From Cepaea nemoralis (taxonomy: Eukaryota; Mollusca; Gastropoda; Stylommatophora; Helicidae): 64,000 bases of DNA. Shown here piece by piece: positions 24,421 to 36,763 of the stretch (the first letter of the stretch is position 1; the number at the start of each line of letters is the position of its first letter). Below the pieces are notes generated by a model. That model searched no databases and was not told where the DNA came from. It worked only from the letters and a program-made list of their open reading frames with translations. The position numbers and the translations under genes are program-made. The stretch lies in contig JACEFZ010026856.1 in NCBI GenBank assembly GCA_014155875.1, positions 193,501 to 257,500 on the forward strand, given 5' to 3'.

Positions 24421-25575
24421 ATCATTTACACATGTTTACGTATAAATGAATGATAATTAATTTAAACATAAGTTATGTGTTATGCTAAATGTGCATTTGA
24501 TAATGGTTGTGAAAGTTTATGGGCTTAAAATTTATTATACTCTTAAAGGATGTGGATTTAACCCATAACTGGTGCCGGGATTTTCTGTCTCTGTAGCGAA
24601 ATCACCATAGGTTCTCTCCTCTTGGCCCGGGCATCGTACCGGGGAATCTGTTCTTTCATGACCCGACCTGGAAACCCTGTACTATTTTTAGTAGAGAAGA
24701 CCCGTCGGGAAATTTTCACTAGACTAGTTTATCTTAAACAAACACCAATGTCTTTTAATATAATTGGAGATGGCTAATTAACATGTCTTAATAGAACTCA
24801 CTCATACATGAGATTTCAAACTCTATTTGCGATCTAAGCGCAAGAAGCGTGGATAACTAATAATCTTGGGTCCGAGTTCGGGAATTGCTAATTAGGCAAT
24901 GACGATCTAGAAAGGCAGTTCACGATTTGACCGAGTAGCCACACTATCGCCATGTTTCCTGTATTATGTGCTTTAAAGAACATTCTACAGTTGAAAGATT
25001 TCATGGATCCAAGTGTTTGTGGTCGCTAGATAAGGTATTTGTTCTTTCTATTTGCTCACACCTTGTGTTTAATGAAATTGATAGATCTAACAACAAAATC
25101 CGGGTCTTGCACTGAACTTGACAAGAGAAGGTCAATTCCTTCCATAAATAATGGCGGTTACATGACCGGTTGATGTGGACGTTTGCGCTGATTATAAGCT
25201 TGATTATTTTAAAAGATTTAACAATTAATAGCTTAGACCTCGACGAGACTATACTATTAACTCTTTGCTACAGCCTTAGTGACATACGCTTTAATTAGAA
25301 TATACACATTATAGGTGAACAATGAATGTGATAATACACAGAGGACGTTCCAGAAGGAGCATAAGCTATCTCCTCACTCCACTTTTATCAAGTGAGGTAG
25401 GGTACCTATCATAATTCTTTAGCTCGCGAATGAGCATCGGCACCTTCTTGGCTTGATTCTTATCTATTGCCTGACTAGGAATATTATAATAATATTACTA
25501 CCGGAGGAGCAAAGGCACTGTCTATACTTTTACAATTATCTGGTGCCTTACTTTATGATTAACTTGATGCAGCTA
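24421..25575. other. unassigned intron
   Basis: No gene, no tandem array. 24560-24572 (TGGTGCCGGGATT) looks faintly like a retroviral-type primer-binding site, but no paired long terminal repeats or gag-pol frames are visible. Confidence 0.4.
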
Positions 25576-25750
25576 ACTTAGGAGCAGAGGAACCTTTCAT
25601 TCTACATTAACTTCTTAAGAGAAAGGCTAATAAAAGGAATCCTAAATACTTTATTATTATTCTAACACAGCTCCCTTGGGATCAGAGGAGCCATTCAATT
25701 AACATTAACTTCTTAAGGGAGGGGTTAATGAACGGGCTCCTAAATAACCA
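25576..25750. repeat. about 95-bp direct duplication
   Basis: GAGGAACCTTTCATTCTACATTAACTTCTTAAGAGAAAGGCTAATAA recurs as GAGGAGCCATTCAATTAACATTAACTTCTTAAGGGAGGGGTTAATGA, followed each time by CTCCTAAATA-type sequence; pieces are shown as seen at 25585 and 25685. Confidence 0.7.
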
Positions 25751-27360
25751 ATCACCTTCTACATGGGGAAAGGAAACATGTAACGACAAAGACACTCTCT
25801 CTTCTACCTGGTGATGATCAACCGTGGAGAGAAGGAATTCTGTGATTAAAATGAAGGGGGTTCTTCTAGTGGGAGTGTTACACCTATCAACAGAACACCG
25901 AACAGATGCGTGGTCTAGAACAACCAAGACATCGGATGGACGTTCAAAGTCCCAACAGCCATGAGACCTGAACAATAAGTCTATGTGGACGAAAGACAAG
26001 GATGAGTGAAGTGAGTGGGAAAGAATGGTTTCTAGTATGAAAGGGTTCCGGATGTCAAGAATCTGCCTCAACGCCCTGAGCCTATACAAGCTGATACGAT
26101 GTTCTTTCAAGATTGTGCAGGTCACCTGAGCCTCCTGTTAGGTTTTCTTCTTGCCTGCTCAAGTCTGCCAGCCAAGCCAAACAGTATCAGGTCATGAATA
26201 TATATATTGATTACGTTCTGTTCTGATGGTATGCCTGCTCTGGTCCAGTGTTTGTGCCACAGTGAGTAGAGCAGGTCACTTTCACCAGGTTGTCTATTTA
26301 AGGGTCTCTCTTTTGTTGGTGGACGGCAGAAAGAATGTGTGGTACTCCATGGTGGCTGATACACCAACTAAGGATCTTCACGAATATTGCAAGGTCGTTT
26401 GCATTATCCAGTTGGTGGATGTGCAATAGCAATCCGACCTGTTGAGAATTCTACATACCACCATCAACTTCCATGGCTTCATTAGCCAACTAGAATCACT
26501 TCAAGAAGAAATGATTTGAAGGTGTGTGTTAAAATTCTGACATTGTATAATGGAAACAGACTGCTCTTGTTCTCTTAGTCCTCGGCCATGAGGATATGCT
26601 GTTCTGTATATTGTCAAGCGTTGATGGCCTGGATGAACAACATTTAAGATCTTGATAAGACAGAATTTGGTAATCTTAATTCGCCCTGTGGTGTTGAAGA
26701 AGGAATACATGTTTTGGCCACAGAAGTTAAGTTGGAGTGTTAAGACCATTGACTCTTTGTAGCAAAAGTTACTCTACAGTGGGGTGGGGTCTTCGACAAT
26801 TTATCATAAACAATCTTGCTCGTACGAAACATAGTGTCTACGTCCTAGTATGCAACCTGGAGGAGGAAGCCCGTTCCAGTCAGGTGAATCAACAGCTGAT
26901 TCCAGACGTACGCACCTGGACTGAGTATTACCCATGATGAGATATTCCCTCCATTCAGCCTGAATATTTGGCTGGACACATTGAAACTAATCCGATTTCT
27001 GTAGTGTGGTGTTCCTCATCTTTAGCTGCTCCACTCCTGTAACTATTATCTGACTTCTATTGCATATGTTGATTTCTTTTTGAAGTTACCAGTGTGTTGT
27101 TCTTTGTCTTCTATAGAACTATACATATATATGTTAATATTTAGAGGGAATTGTGTGAACACGTAGATCCAAAGACCACGGGATCGGCAGAATATTCCTC
27201 CTTGTCTTAGTCAGAGATTATCCATATAATAAACTCTAGCATTAAGGAAACCAAGCCCATACTTCTTGTTACAGTCTTATTTAGTTTTAATTTTCAGTTC
27301 GAGATTAAAAGCAGTTATTAATACTTTTGTTTTCAAAACTGTACAAGTACCGAGTGAGTG
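25751..27360. other. unassigned intron, no supported gene
   Basis: A 147-codon minus frame (25682-26125) and shorter ones have no recognisable motif and a Ser/Leu/His-rich composition typical of chance. 26440-27270 ends with AATAAA and a CTTGTTACA stretch that could be a solo LTR, but no target-site duplication was found. Confidence 0.4.
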
Positions 27361-27371
27361 TGTGTGTGTTT

Positions 27372-27389
27372 GTGGGGGGGGGGGGGGGT
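27372..27389. repeat. poly-G run
   Basis: At least 16 G after a (TG)n lead. It also appears complemented as C-runs at 10315, 12341 and 27811. Confidence 0.85.
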
Positions 27390-27654
27390 ATATTAATAGA
27401 TGGCCTGGGATCACTGGTCGTCCCAGGATAACATGTGTACAAGCAAATGTCATGGGAAGACAAGGTTGCCGATGTGATACTTATGACGTCACCCACTGAG
27501 TGGTAATTGTTCTATAACAACCTGGGTCTAGCACCATATACCCATTACGTCATACAGCGAGCACGCAGGTCCTCCACTGACTTCGTTAATGGCAATGAGC
27601 CGGACACTGAATGGCCTGTTGGTGCTGGTGACCCCAGTCTGAGAACGTTATTAT

Positions 27655-27696
27655 AGTCACAAACACACAAACACACGCAACACACACACACACGGG

Positions 27697-27741
<45 letters not shown>

Positions 27742-28045
27742 ACAAACACCATCTCAGAACATTGCAAATGTCACATAGACACACATACCATTTCAGAACA
27801 TTACAAGTGTCCCCCCCCCCCCCCACACACACACACATACACGCACACACACCATCTCAGACTATTACATGTGTCACACACACAAACACACACACACACA
27901 CACACACACACATGCATACACACTCACTAATTCAGAACATTACAAGTGTCAGAGAAAAACATACACACACCATCTCAGAACATTACAAGTGTCAGACAAA
28001 CAAACAAGCATACATACACACCCCATTCTTAGAACATCAGGAGTG

Positions 28046-28103
<58 letters not shown>

Positions 28104-28175
28104 CCATACCCTAAGTCAGAATAATGTTAGCGTCATACACGCACACACACTCTCACACACCCACACACTGAGAAC
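27655..28175. repeat. (CA)n-rich locus with 50-60-bp higher-order repeat
   Basis: Blocks of (CA)n alternate with CATCTCAGAACATTACAAGT then GTC, present about seven times with variation. Longest pure (CA)n is 28049-28102. It produces spurious Thr/His-rich frames. Confidence 0.92.
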
Positions 28176-28336
28176 ATCAGCAAAGCAAACTATCTCAGAA
28201 CAGTAATAATGAGCCATTTTACACTTTAAAGTATCTCACAACGGAGAATTCTCATACTTGACCAAACAATGAGCTGGCCACCAACAAAAGGAAACTTCGG
28301 AAGTAAACACTATATATATTTATACAACGTTATTAC

Positions 28337-28454
28337 CTGTTTGATTTTCTCAATGTGTAATGAGTATCCATCATAGAGAGTTGGGTAGCTCTGGACAACA
28401 CCATCCAATGCCATCAGATCATCAGTAGAGAAGGAATTGTTGATTGTGTGAAAT
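28337..28454 (-). CDS. stabilin-like exon 9: FAS1 domain 1
   Basis: One base plus 39 codons. It reads FHTINNSFSTDDLMALDGVV, then QSYPTLYDGYSLHIEKIKQ. FHTI completes the FAS1 second motif begun in exon 8. The acceptor is TTCTTGTAG and the donor GTAATA. The phases fit exons 8 and 10. Confidence 0.92.
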
Positions 28455-28990
28455 CTACAAGAACAAATTGAACTCTGTCATCTTCGGCTAGTGCCACACA
28501 ATCAAGTACTAGAAATTCAGAACAATGTATTCTGTAAGTAAATTTAACCACGGAAGTCACAAATTTCATTTCCTGGCATATTTGGCGGTATGGAGTCATG
28601 CCATCTGCTGAATATAGTACCTTGAGGTGTAGGACAGGGGGGTGTTGAGTGTGAGGAATTAGGACCGCCTGGCTAGTGCGATGTTCTGTACAGGTTAAGG
28701 TTTTCTTTTAAATAATGCAACATATTGTTTGGTGACCTCTGTATTTACAATCAAGTAATAGTCATTTAAGGACAATTAGGAAATATCGACAAATAAATTC
28801 AAGGCCTGTCACATTGTTGAGAAAAACTAAACATAGATATAACATTCAAATAAAACGTTAAAAAGCAGGAATGAGGTCGCCTGAGATAGATATATCAGCT
28901 TTGACATGACGACTAAAATTAGCTACACAAGGGCAAAGTACAAATAAATATGACAAGCTAATGGTTGAAAGTATGACATTACCAGTGCAG
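28455..28990. other. unassigned intron upstream of exon 9
   Basis: Unique AT-rich sequence with no supported feature until the poly-G run at 28996-29014. Confidence 0.5.
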
Positions 28991-28995
28991 TGGTT

Positions 28996-29014
28996 GGGGG
29001 GGGGGGGGGGGGGG
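28996..29014. repeat. 19-G homopolymer
   Basis: Nineteen consecutive G residues just before the 5' end of a LINE A derivative. Confidence 0.9.
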
Positions 29015-29036
29015 TTTACGGGGTGTCAGGCATTGT

Positions 29037-29831
29037 TAGTACCTTTGGTAAGGATGACACTCATGTAATTTTCAGCATCCATCCCCCCACTGGTCCAAGC
29101 CTGACATTCAGCTCACGCCTGTAGCTCCTAGTAGCTGTCAGCATGCGACAGCGGCCAACCCCCGGGCAACAACTGTGAGAGGCTGGCTAAACCAGACATG
29201 GGTAGCCGATTTGGTGTCAAACCAAGCGGTAAACTAGGGTATGCCTACCCAGCATGTGAAAACAGGATTCAGCAGACTGCGCGGATGAAATCACTGATGA
29301 TTCAACGGGCAAGACGGCGTTTACCTGCAAAGCATTGTGGAACGTAATGAGCACGGCAAGGCACGTAGAGCGCCCTGGTCATCCACTGCACCTGTATTCG
29401 CCTCCAATTGTCTTGACTTGTCTTGCCACTGGACTCAGATGGACTCGGGCGAGAGAATGAGATCGACGAATTGCGCAACTCTTCCTCACTTTAACCCAGT
29501 TCATCGCGCAAGTCATTCTTCATCCAACTTCAAATATTTAGCTTTTGGAATTCATCTTGACACCTGGGAGACTGCTGCTAAAGACCGTAATTCGTGGCGT
29601 GCATCATTACATAAGGGTGCAGTCACTTGTGAAGCAATAAGGACTGCAAGAGCTGTGAAGAAAAGGCTGGGCAGAAAAACCACTGCAGCCCCTCCTGGAA
29701 CGTCAAGCATTCTTTGCCCACATAGTCAAAGAACATTTCGGGCTAAAATAGGCCTTATCAGCCATCTTAGAACTCACAGCTCTATACTTTCAACCCCACT
29801 GGATGAAATGAAAGGTCATCATCATTCTTGA
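29037..29831 (+). mobile_element. internally deleted LINE A derivative
   Basis: 29037-29527 matches the complement of the LINE A leader at 34295-34790; 29541-29831 matches the complement of its 3' end at 30719-31015. About 3.3 kb (endonuclease and nearly all RT) is missing. A fused frame (29337-29831, 164 codons) runs from leader sequence into the C-terminal CPHSQRTFRAKIGLISHLRT. The second zinc-binding Cys is Ser here (CPHS for CPHC). An ACAA-rich tail follows. Confidence 0.82.
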
Positions 29832-30004
29832 TAAACAAACAACAAACATAAACATGACACCAGTGCAGTTCGCTACCAACTTCGCTAGCTCGCCTGACAC
29901 ATATTCTAATGTTCAAATGTAATCAGACTAAACCCATATTCTAATGTTCGTATTTAATAAGACCACATCCCCATTCAAATATTCATATTTAATTAGCCTA
30001 AACC

Positions 30005-30245
30005 AATATGGCCGGTCTCTCAGGCTGAGGGGTCACAACACTTTCTCTGTAATCCCGTTTATCACGCAGAGTCTCGTAGCGGGGCGAGAGCTGAGGTGGT
30101 TCGACCCCCGCTCGTGACTTGCGGGATACTGAGCCGGCCGCTCAGAAAGCAATGGCAAACTACTGAGCGTAATCTTGCCAAGAGATCAACAGACAGCTGA
30201 AAAATGCTGCTGTTGACAGCGATGTCCTGTGCGAATTTGCGAATT
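30005..30245 (+). mobile_element. SINE (plus), with A-rich tail
   Basis: Starts GCCGGTCTCTCAGGCTGAGG, has the B-box-like GAGGTGGTTCGACCCCCGCT, then CAATGGCAAACTACTGAGCG and TGCTGTTGACAGCGATGTCC, ending in a 12-base A run. Same subfamily as 35670 and 61430. Confidence 0.88.
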
Positions 30246-30299
30246 TAAAAAAAAAAAAACCAATATGCTGTTGTTCATAGACCCACATTCTATTTCTCG

Positions 30300-30690
30300 C
30301 CTTTTGCAAGATGGAAAACATACTGGCCAATAAACATACGCCATTTGCAACGAGAAAAAGAGTGTTGAAATGCCACATAGAGCTTGTACATTTTTATGGA
30401 TGTGAAGCGTGGACAATGAGCAGACAAGCTGAAAAACAAATGATGGGTGAGGAAATTTCGTTTCTGAGGAAAATACAAAGAATACCATGGACAGACAAAA
30501 CACCCAATGACCAAGTTCTATAGGAAACAATGAAAACCGTAAACTAATTTGAGAAATTAAACGTAGACAATACAAATAAATGGGAGAACTTGGTGACATA
30601 TGGCAAGATTCAGGGAAACGGCAGAGAAGTAAATACCTGGTTGGCTTGGTCACGTGATATGGTCGAGACAAGAACACTAAGCTGACCTAC
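30300..30690 (+). mobile_element. LINE B 3' fragment
   Basis: Encodes KMENILANKHTPFATRKRVL with KCHIELVHFYGCEAWTMSRQ and then IQRIPWTDKTPNDQVL, the thumb/C-terminus of family B, truncated 5' and with frameshifts near the end. Confidence 0.82.
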
Positions 30691-30714
30691 GACACTGCTG
30701 ATTGTTGTTGTTTG

Positions 30715-33700
30715 TCCATCAAGAATGATGATGACCATTCATTTCATCCAGTGGGGATGAAGGTATGGAGCCGTGGGTTCTAAGATGGCTGATAAGGCCT
30801 ATTTTGGCTCGAAATGTTCTTTGACAATGTGGACAAAGAATGCTTGACGTCTCTGGAGGAGGATTTCCTGCAGTGGTTTTTCTGTCCTGCCTTTTCTTCA
30901 CAGCTCTTGCAGTCCTTGTTGCCTCACATATGACTGCACCTTTGCGTAATGATGCACGCCATGACTTTAGGTCTCTGGCTGCAGCCTTCCAGGTGTCATG
31001 ATGAATTCCAAAAGCGTTCAGTGACATTTTCAGAGTGTCTTTAAAGCGTTTCCTCTGGCCACATTGGGAGCGTTTACCACAACGCAGTTCGCTGTAAAAA
31101 ATTCGTTTAGGGAGCCTGTGATCTGGCATGCGAGTCAAGTGACCAGCCCAACGAATCTGATTCTTCATCAGTATAGTGTGGATACTGGGCATGGATGCTC
31201 TTTCTAGGACTTCAGTGTCTGGAATCTTGTCTTGCCATTTAATCTTCAGTAGCTTCCTTAGGCAGACTGTGTGGAAGTGGTTTAATTTCCTAGCGTGTCG
31301 CTGATAAACAGTCCAGGTTTCACAAGCATATAGCAGTGTGGATAATACAACTGCTTTGTAGACTTTTAGCTTTGTTTGCAGGCTTATTCCAGTTCTGTCC
31401 CATACATTCTTGTACAGTCTGCCAAAGGCCGCACTGGCCTTGGAGATTCTTGTATTCACTTCGTCATCATTTGTGGCAGCTTATGACACAGTGCTGCCAA
31501 GATAGGTGAATTTGTCCACAACACTTTGTCTATGATCATTCACTTTGATATTCGGCACAGTGTGATTATTCCCTGGAGCTGGCTGGTACATAACTACAGT
31601 CTTCTCCAAGTTGATATTGAGCCCAAAGTTGGCACAGGCATGTGAGAAAGCTGAAACATTATGTTGCATGTCCGCCTCTGAGTTGGCGTATAGAGCGCAA
31701 TCATCAGCAAACAGGAGCTCTCTGACGGTGTCGCTGTTAATTTTGGTTTTAGCTTTCAGCCTTCTGAGATTGAATAACTTTCCATCCATACGGTAGTTGA
31801 TGTCTATTCCAATGTCGTCGTTCTCGAAGGCATTCATCAACATGGCTGAAAACATGAGGCTGAACAGTGTTGGTGCCAGGACACATCCTTGCTTCACTCC
31901 ATTGGTGACAGGAAAGGGTTCAGACAGTTCACCATTTTCCTGTACTCTTGCCTGCATGCCGTCATGAAATAGCCGCACTATTTGGACAAACTTTCGTGGA
32001 CAGCCATATTTTGCCATAATCTTCCACAGTCCTTCTCTGCTGACTGTATCAAAAGCCTTGGTAAGGTCAATGAAAGTGGAGAACATTTCGCAGTTCTGTT
32101 CCTGACATTTCTCTTGCAGCTGCCTTGCAGCGAAAATCATGTCAACAGTTCCACGTTCCTTTCTGAAGCCACATTGACTCTCAGGAAGAAGACCTTGATC
32201 GAGATGGGCTGTGAGGCGATTGAGAAGAATTCTGGCGAGTATCTTCCCTGCAATTGAAAGCAAGGAGATGCCTCGGTGGTTGTCACAGGATTGGCGGTTT
32301 CCTTTACGTTTGTAAAGGTGGACTATTGACGCGTCCTTGAAATCTTGTGGCATGGTCTCGTTCACCCATATGTTTGTAAAGACTTGGTGAAGCTGCTCTG
32401 TTAGGACCGGCCCACCTGCCTTGTATATCTCTGCTGGGATGGAGTCAGGACCAGGTGCCTTGCCGCTGGAGAGTTGCTGGATGGCTTTGTTTACTTCCAC
32501 TATGGTTGGCAGGTCATCAAGTGTCTCATTGGTGGGAACTTGAGGAAGGCAGTTGATGGTTTCATCATCGAAGAAGGAAGTTGCACTTAAGATTTTGCTG
32601 AAATGCTCTGCCCAGCGTTGAATGATTTCTTTCTTATCGGTGACCAATGTTCCCCCATCTGCACTAAGGAGGGGAACTATGCCTCGTGATGTAGGACCAT
32701 AGACCACTTTCAGTGAGTCGTAGAAGTTTTTCATATAATGTCTGTCAGCAAAGCCCTGAATTTCATCAGCTTTGCTGCTCAGCCAGGAGTCCCGCATGTG
32801 CCGAAGTTTCTGCTGCACTACTCTCTGAATGTTCTTGAAAGCATCTTTTTTTATGTTGACTTTGGATCATTCAAATGTGCCTTGAGGAGAAGTTTCTCGG
32901 CCAGCAATTGGTTGATGTCTTCGGAATTTTCATCAAACCAGTCTTTATGCTTTCGGGGGGCTGGACCCAGGATTTCCATAGCAGTGTTGTAAATTATGTC
33001 CTTTAGGGCTCTCCATTCTGTTTCTGTATCCTGTTTAGCTGCAGCATTGGGCTTGAGGCGGTCTTCCAGCATATTTTCAGACGACTGCTGCATTTTCTTG
33101 CTGTTTAGGCGGGTGACATTTAGTTTTTTTTTTGCATTTTAGCCCCTTGAGGACGCCGTGGTGGCCTGATGTGAATGTTTATTTTCGAGACAATTAGACG
33201 ATGGTCTGTCCAACATTCGGCACCATACATGGATTTTTTCACTCGAACGTCTTGTCTGTCACTCCTCCTGACGATGACATAGTCAATGAGGTGCCAGTGT
33301 TTCGAGCGAGGGTGCATCCACGATGTCCTATTTCTCATGGGGAGACGGAAAATTGTGTTCATAATCAGGAGATCATGTTCGGCACATGTCTGAAGGAGGC
33401 GGAGGTCATTGCTGTTAGAAATTCCGACTCCATGCCTCCAATAATGCCACTCCAAGAGGTGGTGTCCGTGCCTACTCTGGCATTGAAATCCCCAAGGAGT
33501 ATAAGTTTGTCTCCTTTGTGAACAGATGTTAATACATTGTGCAGGTCCTCATAGAACTTGTTCTTGACATCATCTTCTTTGGTCATAGTTGGTGCGTAGA
33601 CACTCACAATGGTTGCATGCTTCCTTCCATTCAGCAGGGGCAACTTGATGGTCATGAGCCTGTCGTTTATAGCCTTTGAAAATCCAGCTAATTTGCCGAC

Positions 33701-34800
33701 TAGGGCCGACTTAATGGCAAATCCCACACAGGATTGGCATCTTTCCCCGCTTTTCCTTCCACTCCTGAAAAATGTGTAGCCGGCACCTATTTCACAGATT
33801 TGGCCTTCTTCTTCAGTGTCTCGCTCAAAGCTGCAATGTCGATGTTGTACCTGCCCAGCTCTCTCCCAATCAGTGCTGTTCGTCTCTCTGGACCCGACGC
33901 GCCGTCTCTGTCAAGTAGGGTGCGTACATTCCAAGTTCCAATTGTTAAGGGAATATGGTTTACTCTTTTAGCTTTGCTTGTTTTATCTTTGTTCGTGTGT
34001 CGACCACAGTTAGGGTACCCACCAACCGCGGCTAACTGGTTAGGTAGTGATGGAGCAGACAATGTTTAGGGCACCTTTTCTAGCCCCTTCCTCACGCTAT
34101 GGATGTGAGCAGTGTGTTCCTATAGAGGGCTGCTCAGTCGCTCAGGGTGCTGCCGAATCCCACTGCTGCTACGGTCAGTAGAAGACGACCTTATGGCCTG
34201 AGCCGCCTGTGTGCAGGTCCGCGACTACGGCTGCCAGCGTACCCACGCCTGCCGCTTCGCCGCTCGCCCATAGCCACAGGGCTTGAAGGTGATATATGAC
34301 GTTGGATGAAGAATGACTTGCGCGATGACTTGGATTAAAGTGAGGAAGAGTTGCGCAATTCGTCGACCTCACTCTCTCGCCTGAGTCCATCTGAGTCCAG
34401 TGGCAAGACAAGTCAAGACGACTGGAGACGAATACAGGTGCAGTGGATTACCAGGGCGCTCTACGTGCCTTGCCGTGCTCATTACATTCCACAACGCTTT
34501 GCAGGTAAACGCTGTCTTGCCCGTTGAATCTGGAACGATTTCTTCCGCGCAGTCTGCCGAATCCTGTCTTCACATGCTGGGTAGGCATACCCTAGTTTAC
34601 CTCTTGGTTTGACACCAAATCGGATACCCATGCCTGGTTTAGCCAGCCTCTCACAGCTGTTGCCCGGGGGGTGGCCGCTGTCGCATGCTGACAGCTACTA
34701 GGAGCCACAGGCACGAGCTGGGTGTCAGGCTTGGACCAGTGGGGGATGGGTCCTGAAAAGGACATGAGAGTCATCCTTACCAAAGGACACTGATGATAGT
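30715..34800 (-). mobile_element. LINE A, near full-length, with C-terminal zinc finger
   Basis: Minus strand from 34800: leader, APE-type endonuclease ([49 protein letters not shown]), RT (32818-30719) with SSGKAPGPDSIPAEIYKAGG, ASIVHLYKRKGNR, STFIDLTKAFDTVSREGLW, VKQGCVLAPTLFS and LLFADDCALYANS (FADD at 31700-31711), then YACETW, and a C-terminal C2H2-like CPHCQRTFRAKIGLISHLRT. Endonuclease frames are shifted at least three times between 34062 and 32851, and the RT frame has one in-frame TAA at 31481-31483 right after YLGSTVS. Otherwise 700 codons stay in register, so it decayed recently. It cannot be active as it stands. Confidence 0.93.
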
Positions 34801-35018
34801 GAAACATGACTGCCTACGTTTATCGACATGACGCAACAAACGACTTTTTTTTATTTATCGACATGATGATGATGATTGTTCATATTTAATTAAATGACTT
34901 GCTCTGCAGTAACTTGTTCACATTTAATCAGAAGACTTGATGTATATACTAGTTTAATCAGATGACTTAATCTACATTATCTTGTTCATATATAAACTGA
35001 ACACTAGCAATAACCTAC

Positions 35019-35170
35019 TTCAGAAAAGACAAGGCATTTTCTTCTTTACTCCAGTATTCAAGGCTCTTCTTATGTTTCCTAAATTTCTTCAATAACGAAC
35101 GATGATCTGGGGCGAAAAATGTGTAGCTTGAATTTACCACATCTAGTATATTGTTGGAGTTATTCACAAT
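35019..35170 (-). CDS. stabilin-like exon 8: core of FAS1 domain 1
   Basis: 50 codons plus two bases. It reads IVNNSNNILDVVNSSYTFFA, then PDHRSLLKKFRKHKK and ends ALSFLK. YTFFAPDHRSL is the conserved first FAS1 motif and SFLKFHT (across the join to exon 9) the second. Two overlapping sequons (NNS, NSS). The acceptor is CTTTCCTCAG and the donor GTAGGT. The first 44 exon bases and the acceptor are triplicated upstream (35127-35350). Confidence 0.93.
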
Positions 35171-35350
35171 CTGAGGAAAGAACACAAATCATGTATGGCT
35201 TGTATCTATCACATCGTGTATGTTGTTGGAATCATCCACAATCTGAGGAAAGAACGCAGAACATATATGGCTTATATCTATCACATATAGTATTAGTATG
35301 TTGTTAAAGTCATTCACAATCTGCGTGAAAGAACATAAAAATGTGTGGCA
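35127..35350 (-). repeat. 72-bp triplication spanning splice acceptor of exon 8
   Basis: Three units start at 35127, 35199 and 35271 (the last with about 6 extra bases). Each contains the exon 8 start, an acceptor (TTTCCTCAG, TTTCCTCAG, TTTCACGCAG on the minus strand) and 28 bases of intron. Units 2 and 3 keep an open frame (IVDDSNNIHDVIDTSHT; IVNDFNNILILYVIDIS) but unit 2 ends in TGA. Confidence 0.9.
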
Positions 35351-35669
35351 GCGGTCGAGACCTGTGAACAAGAGTGACTCAGCATTCTACTGGCAAGGAA
35401 AATCACCACAAGACTCCTTAGAGGCTTAGGTCATGAAATAGGCTTTGCGGCTAGAAACTATTTATCGAATAGGGTTGAACTAGGTGGAAGTGGATGAAAC
35501 CACATTTGCACACATACGCATATGTCGCTGTTGGGCCTGTCACACAGTGCCGGGAAAGCCAATGATATCACCAGTTTGCTCATATAAATCATCATAATAT
35601 TTAGTTACAACATTGCTAGGTAATATTCGGTGACCTCAATGACTTACAATAAACGGACGTAATCCTAAC

Positions 35670-35915
35670 AATGCCGGTCTCTCTGGCTGTGGGGTTACAA
35701 CACTTTCTCTCTGTAATCCCGTTTATCACGCAGAGTCTCGTAGCGGAGCGAGAGCTGAGGCGGTTCGACCCTCGCTCGTGACTTGCGGGATACTGAGTCG
35801 GCCGCTCAGAAAGCAATGGCAAACTACTGAGCGTAATCTTGCCAAGAGATCAACATACAGCTGAAAGATGCTGGTGTTGACAGCTAAGTCCTGTAAAGGA
35901 TATGCTAAAAAAAAA
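35670..35915 (+). mobile_element. SINE (plus)
   Basis: Starts GCCGGTCTCTCTGGCTGTGG, B-box-like GGCGGTTCGACCCTCGCTCG, ends GTTGACAGCTAAGTCCTGTA and an A run. Nearly identical to 61430-61655. Confidence 0.9.
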
Positions 35916-36760
35916 AATCCAAACAATACCCAAGAAGGTCAGGGAACTCCCTGTGTAGATTTCATATCATTTCAATAACTGTCGTGGACAGTATAAGTGA
36001 TAGCCTGGTGATATCTGACTCCATCTAAGTAGCCATTGGGTATAACAGCTTTTGTGTTTAAAAATAGAGGTAAGAAATATTGATTTGCAGTGTGTGATTC
36101 TTTTGCGTGTTAAGTGTGTGGTGTCCATAAGTTATTTTAAAGTAATTGATCCATATAGTAAATTCTGTTATGTTTCGATTGGATGTCATCAGAGCATGCA
36201 CATTGATTAGCTTCCCCCTTTTGATGTATACAGAATGTAGTTACATCTAACGTGATACGGTGTTGGGTGTTGATTGTAAGAATTGTATCAATGCCAGGAA
36301 CAGCCACACGTGCACGTAATTATAATTTTATTGATGCTAAGAACAGACACGTGCGTTTGATGAGAAAATACAGAGCACATGGTATCTTTGAGGCAGCCAT
36401 TACGTATGAACATTTAGTAACGCATCAACCCATTCACATAAGACTAAAGAAGCAGGTGTGTTAAGCTGGGACCTATACACTGATCTTCATTAGATCTCTC
36501 ATTTTTATTAGTGTTGAATCAATTTACCTAAAATCATCAGATCTCTGAGCTTTGTTAGTATTGATCAATTTACCGGCCCTGCTTCTTTAATTTGGTTATT
36601 GGTATATATCTATTTTATTTCGTTCATCAGTTCTCTCAGCTATGTTCACTTTTAATCCATTTACTGACCTTTCTCACATCTCTCAACTATGTTAATCTGT
36701 AATCTATTTACTGGAACTTTATCATATCTCTCGACTATGTTAATCTGTAATATATTTACT
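35916..36760. other. unassigned intron with degenerate 50-60-bp repeat
   Basis: 35916-36470 is unique. 36480-36760 holds about five diverged copies of ATCTCTC..CTATGTTAATCT followed by ATTTACTG; the last one abuts the donor of exon 7. Confidence 0.5.
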
Positions 36761-36763
36761 GAC

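Noticed and set aside
25682..26125. 147-codon minus-strand ORF
   Set aside because: No motif, no flanking splice sites in phase with the host gene, composition unremarkable.
24560..27275. LTR retrotransposon suggested by a primer-site-like TGGTGCCGGGA and a solo-LTR-like end near 27270
   Set aside because: No paired LTRs, no gag-pol motifs and no target-site duplication could be found by eye.
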